From Acholeplasmatales bacterium (lineage in GTDB: Bacteria > Bacillota_I > Bacilli_A > Izemoplasmatales > Hujiaoplasmataceae): a DNA stretch of 7,270 nucleotides. The stretch lies in NCBI GenBank assembly GCA_003477305.1, contig DMTN01000043.1, positions 1,136 to 8,405 on the forward strand, read 5' to 3'. Of the stretch, positions 6,022-7,270 are shown in pieces (position 1 is the stretch's first letter; each line of letters starts with the position of its first letter). The notes beneath the pieces were generated by a model. The model ran no database searches. It was not told the DNA's origin and saw nothing but the letters and a program-made list of their open reading frames with translations. The translations under genes and the position numbers were made by a program.

Positions 6022-6891
6022 TTACATTTCGTCGAAAAGCGACATCTGCGGATGCCGTTCGCGGATCGTGAAGAAGCGGGCGATGTCTGCTTCCCGCCAA
6101 GCGATCCCGGCGGCGTCGCACGCCGTCGTGAAAACATCCCACAGATGGTCGCTGCCGGGGGATTTGCATACATAGGAGGTTCCATAGCGCTGTTCGTACT
6201 GGCGCCGCAACCCCGGGAACTCCTCGTCGAGACGCGCGTAGAAATGTTCGCGCGATCCGTCGCGCATCGTCGTCGCCGTCGTCCCGACGATGTATTTGAC
6301 ACGCGCTTCGGCGCAGGCCGCGACGACCGCGCGGATGTTCTCTTCCGAGGCCGTGATCCACGGCAGGACGGGCGTCATCCAGACGCCGGTCACAATGCCG
6401 CGTTCGGCGAACGCGGAAAGCGCCTTGAGCCGCTCCGAGGGCGGACTGGCGGAGGGTTCGATGCGGCGGGCGAGTTCGTCATCGGTCGTCGTGATCGTGA
6501 AGGACGCGACCGCGCAGGCGTTCTTGGCGATCGCCTCGAACAGATCGAGGTCGCGGAGAGCGAGCGCGTTCTTCGTGAGAAACGACGCCCCGTGACCGTA
6601 TTTCAGGATGACTTCGAGAACCCGGCGGGACAGTTCGAGCTTTTCTTCGATCGGCATGTACGGATCGCACATCGATCCCGACCGGCAGACGATCTTCGTC
6701 TTTTTCTTCGCAAGTTCCGCCGCCGCGAGGGCGGGGGCGTTCACCTTGACGATGATGTCCTCGAACGGAGGTTCGATCTCGTAACAGGAACTCCGCGAAT
6801 CGCAGTAAATGCAACCGTGCGTGCAACCGCGATAGACATTGTAGTTGTGGTACGGGCCGAGAATGAGCGTTTTCGCCTGGACTTCGCGCAT
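6022..6891 (-). CDS. SplB-like radical SAM protein (COG1533 type), substrate unknown
   Basis: The 289-residue product has the radical SAM signature RGCTHGCIYC, with C23, C27 and C30 (CX3CX2C) predicted to hold the 4Fe-4S cluster that cleaves S-adenosylmethionine. DSRSSCY (31-37), MCDPYMPIEEKLELSRRVL (from about residue 73) and FLTKNALALRDLDLFEAI mark the SplB-like group, which includes spore photoproduct lyase and many uncharacterised paralogues. The C-terminal third is soluble with no added cluster domain, and the protein ends SLFDEM. It is shorter than true spore photoproduct lyase (about 340) and no sporulation gene is near, so DNA repair should not be assumed. I start at ATG 6891 because the in-frame ATG at 6915 overlaps the -10 of the promoter. 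GGTGAT just upstream is a weak, closely spaced ribosome site. Confidence 0.9.
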   Translation of the reverse strand: MREVQAKTLILGPYHNYNVYRGCTHGCIYCDSRSSCYEIEPPFEDIIVKVNAPALAAAELAKKKTKIVCRSGSMCDPYMPIEEKLELSRRVLEVILKYGHGASFLTKNALALRDLDLFEAIAKNACAVASFTITTTDDELARRIEPSASPPSERLKALSAFAERGIVTGVWMTPVLPWITASEENIRAVVAACAEARVKYIVGTTATTMRDGSREHFYARLDEEFPGLRRQYEQRYGTSYVCKSPGSDHLWDVFTTACDAAGIAWREADIARFFTIRERHPQMSLFDEM

Positions 6892-6913
6892 GGTATCACC
6901 AGCTTCTGTCTTC

Positions 6914-6942
6914 ATTATAGCAGACCAAGACGGAAAAAAAAG
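6914..6942 (-). promoter_or_regulatory. Extended -10 promoter of the radical SAM gene
   Basis: A perfect TATAAT (6919-6914) preceded by TGC forms an extended -10. The -35 position at 17-bp spacing reads CTTTTT, a poor match made of the T-tract of the upstream terminator, so activity must rest on the extended -10. The predicted leader is only about 15 nt. Confidence 0.7.
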
Positions 6943-6971
6943 CAAGAGCCGCGGATTCACATCCGCGGCTC
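6934..6971 (-). terminator. Rho-independent terminator of the tRNA-Gln gene
   Basis: A perfect 11-bp stem, GAGCCGCGGAT pairing with ATCCGCGGCTC, closes a 4-base loop (arms 6971-6961 and 6956-6946). It is followed by TTGC and eight T. It begins 12 nt after the encoded CCA end of the tRNA, so it ends that transcript and insulates the radical SAM gene. Confidence 0.93.
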
Positions 6972-6983
6972 GCAGGTTTCAGA

Positions 6984-7057
6984 TGGCTGGGCTAGCTAGG
7001 ATCGAACTAGCGATCTTGGAGTCAGAGTCCAATGCCTTACCGCTTGGCCATAGCCCA
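6984..7057 (-). tRNA. tRNA-Gln, anticodon CUG, encoded CCA end
   Basis: The gene folds fully. The acceptor stem is TGGGCTA/TAGCCCA, the D stem GCC/GGC, the anticodon stem TTGGA/TCCAA with loop CTCTGAC, and the T stem GCTAG/CTAGC with loop TTCGATC. The loop places CTG at positions 34-36, reading CAG (glutamine). The U1-A72 pair, G73 and encoded CCA match bacterial tRNA-Gln identity. The variable loop has four bases (GATC), where five is common in this isotype. The CUG isoacceptor fits a GC-rich genome that uses CAG often. The gene stands alone, with its own promoter and terminator. Confidence 0.96.
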
Positions 7058-7061
7058 ATCG

Positions 7062-7087
7062 ATGGACCCGCCGTTGTGCGTGTCCAT
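7062..7087 (-). promoter_or_regulatory. Hairpin-forming leader of the tRNA-Gln precursor
   Basis: ATGGAC (7087-7082) and GTCCAT (7067-7062) are perfect 6-bp arms around a 14-base loop, ending four bases before the mature 5' end of the tRNA. The predicted transcription start lies at the first arm. The hairpin may affect RNase P access; this is inference. Confidence 0.35.
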
Positions 7088-7092
7088 ATGAT

Positions 7093-7120
7093 ATGATATC
7101 ATTTTTTTCGGGATTGTCGA
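7093..7120 (-). promoter_or_regulatory. Promoter of the tRNA-Gln gene
   Basis: TCGACA (7120-7115) lies 16 bp upstream of TATCAT (7098-7093), which has an extended TGA before it. The start should fall near 7086, giving a 5' leader of about 30 nt. The -10 is part of the palindrome ATGATATCAT (7093-7102). Confidence 0.65.
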
Positions 7121-7142
7121 GAAAAATTGATCGGGATCAAGC

Positions 7143-7169
7143 AAAAAATCACGGGTTCGCAGACCCACA
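7143..7169 (-). terminator. Weak candidate terminator after the unidentified CDS
   Basis: TGTGGGT can pair with ACCCGTG across a 6-base loop (four Watson-Crick pairs plus three G-U pairs), overlapping the stop codon. A run of six T follows. The stem is marginal, so some read-through into the tRNA gene is possible. Confidence 0.35.
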
Positions 7170-7270
7170 CGGGGTTTCGTGGAGCGGCCGGTAGACGAGC
7201 GCGCCGTTTTCCCGGACGGAGGCCATCAGGGTGAATCCTTCGACGCGCGTTCGGATCACCGGCAGGGTCA
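7149..7270 (-). CDS. C-terminal fragment of an unidentified protein (starts beyond right edge)
   Basis: About 40 codons up to a TGA at 7151-7149 read TLPVIRTRVEGFTLMASVRE, then NGALVYRPLHETPCGSANP. The frame shows the strong GC preference at third codon positions seen in the other genes of the window (ACC, CTG, GTC, GGC, CTC), which favours it over a second open frame on the same strand that gives an arginine- and proline-rich product. I do not recognise the family, and too little is visible to assign a function. The gene ends 29 nt before the -35 hexamer of the tRNA promoter. Confidence 0.55.
   Translation of the reverse strand, partial: TLPVIRTRVEGFTLMASVRENGALVYRPLHETPCGSANP

Noticed and set aside
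6006..6038. Direct repeat TCGTCGAAAA (6006-6015 and 6029-6038) at the end of the radical SAM gene
   Set aside because: It is two copies only, partly coding, with no link to a promoter or mobile element; such GC-skewed 10-mers recur by chance.
6890..6899. TGATACCATG before the radical SAM start, identical to the first ATACCA context at the MocR promoter
   Set aside because: It is a single 10-mer without a paired copy, and a chance match of this length is expected in a window of this size. It is only worth noting if the MocR regulon is studied.
6892..6960. Upstream extension of the radical SAM protein
   Set aside because: The extra codons cover the -10 hexamer and terminator T-tract; a transcript from this promoter would not contain them.
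5929..6999. Plus-strand open frame of 356 codons antisense to the radical SAM gene
   Set aside because: It spans a promoter, a terminator and the end of the small membrane protein gene, with arginine-rich low-complexity content. The minus strand carries the CX3CX2C enzyme.
7100..7270. Second open minus-strand frame through the right edge
   Set aside because: It yields an R/P-rich product, extends through the tRNA promoter region, and lacks the third-position bias seen in the alternative frame ending at 7149.
1..7270. Mobile elements, CRISPR arrays, defence genes or recombination sites
   Set aside because: I looked on both strands for repeat-spacer arrays, terminal inverted repeats, transposase, integrase or defence motifs and saw none; the gene set is housekeeping-like.

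Overview
All recognisable genes in this window lie on the minus strand. They read from right to left: the tail of an unidentified protein, a tRNA-Gln(CUG), a SplB-like radical SAM protein, a small membrane protein, a MocR/GabR-type regulator, and the first five genes of a V/A-type ATPase operon, which runs off the left edge. The DNA is GC-rich. Even so, the signals are of the classical Bacillota type: strong Shine-Dalgarno sequences close to AAGGAGGTGATC, sigma-A-like promoters (TTGACA/TATAAT, often with an extended TGn -10) and a rho-independent terminator. The order ntpF-ntpI-ntpK-ntpE-ntpC is that of the Enterococcus hirae sodium V-ATPase. I infer a GC-rich member of the Bacillota or a relative (a Mollicutes-related or Erysipelotrichia-like lineage is possible). 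No gene here fixes the taxon.

Layout. 7270-7149: C-terminal end of an unidentified CDS. 7120-6934: tRNA-Gln with its own promoter and a strong terminator whose T-tract lies in the -35 region of the next promoter. 6891-6022: radical SAM protein. 5954-5607: hydrophobic 115-residue protein with its own near-consensus promoter. 5481-4084: MocR regulator with a near-perfect promoter surrounded by GabR-like ATACCA repeats and a long DNA dyad. 4048-4019: extended -10 promoter of the ATPase operon. 3983-1: ATPase subunits G/F (peripheral stalk), I (stator with ion half-channels), K (rotor ring), E (peripheral stalk) and the first 206 codons of C (rotor-ring adaptor). No gene-free stretch exceeds about 170 bases.

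How the parts work together. The ATPase genes are tightly packed (ATGA overlap, 1-nt gap), except around ntpK. That gene has its own strong ribosome site and is followed by a 46-nt gap holding a small hairpin, as suits the subunit needed in most copies. All the residues that bind Na+ in E. hirae NtpK are present, so a sodium-translocating enzyme is predicted. The catalytic genes A, B and D should lie to the left of the window. The MocR gene ends only 35 nt before the ATPase promoter with no clear terminator between them, so read-through is possible, but the regulator's true target is not visible.

This is mostly a housekeeping region. I found no defence system, mobile element or CRISPR array. 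The most interesting points are the sodium-site signature, the MocR control region, and two poorly characterised genes (radical SAM and small membrane protein).
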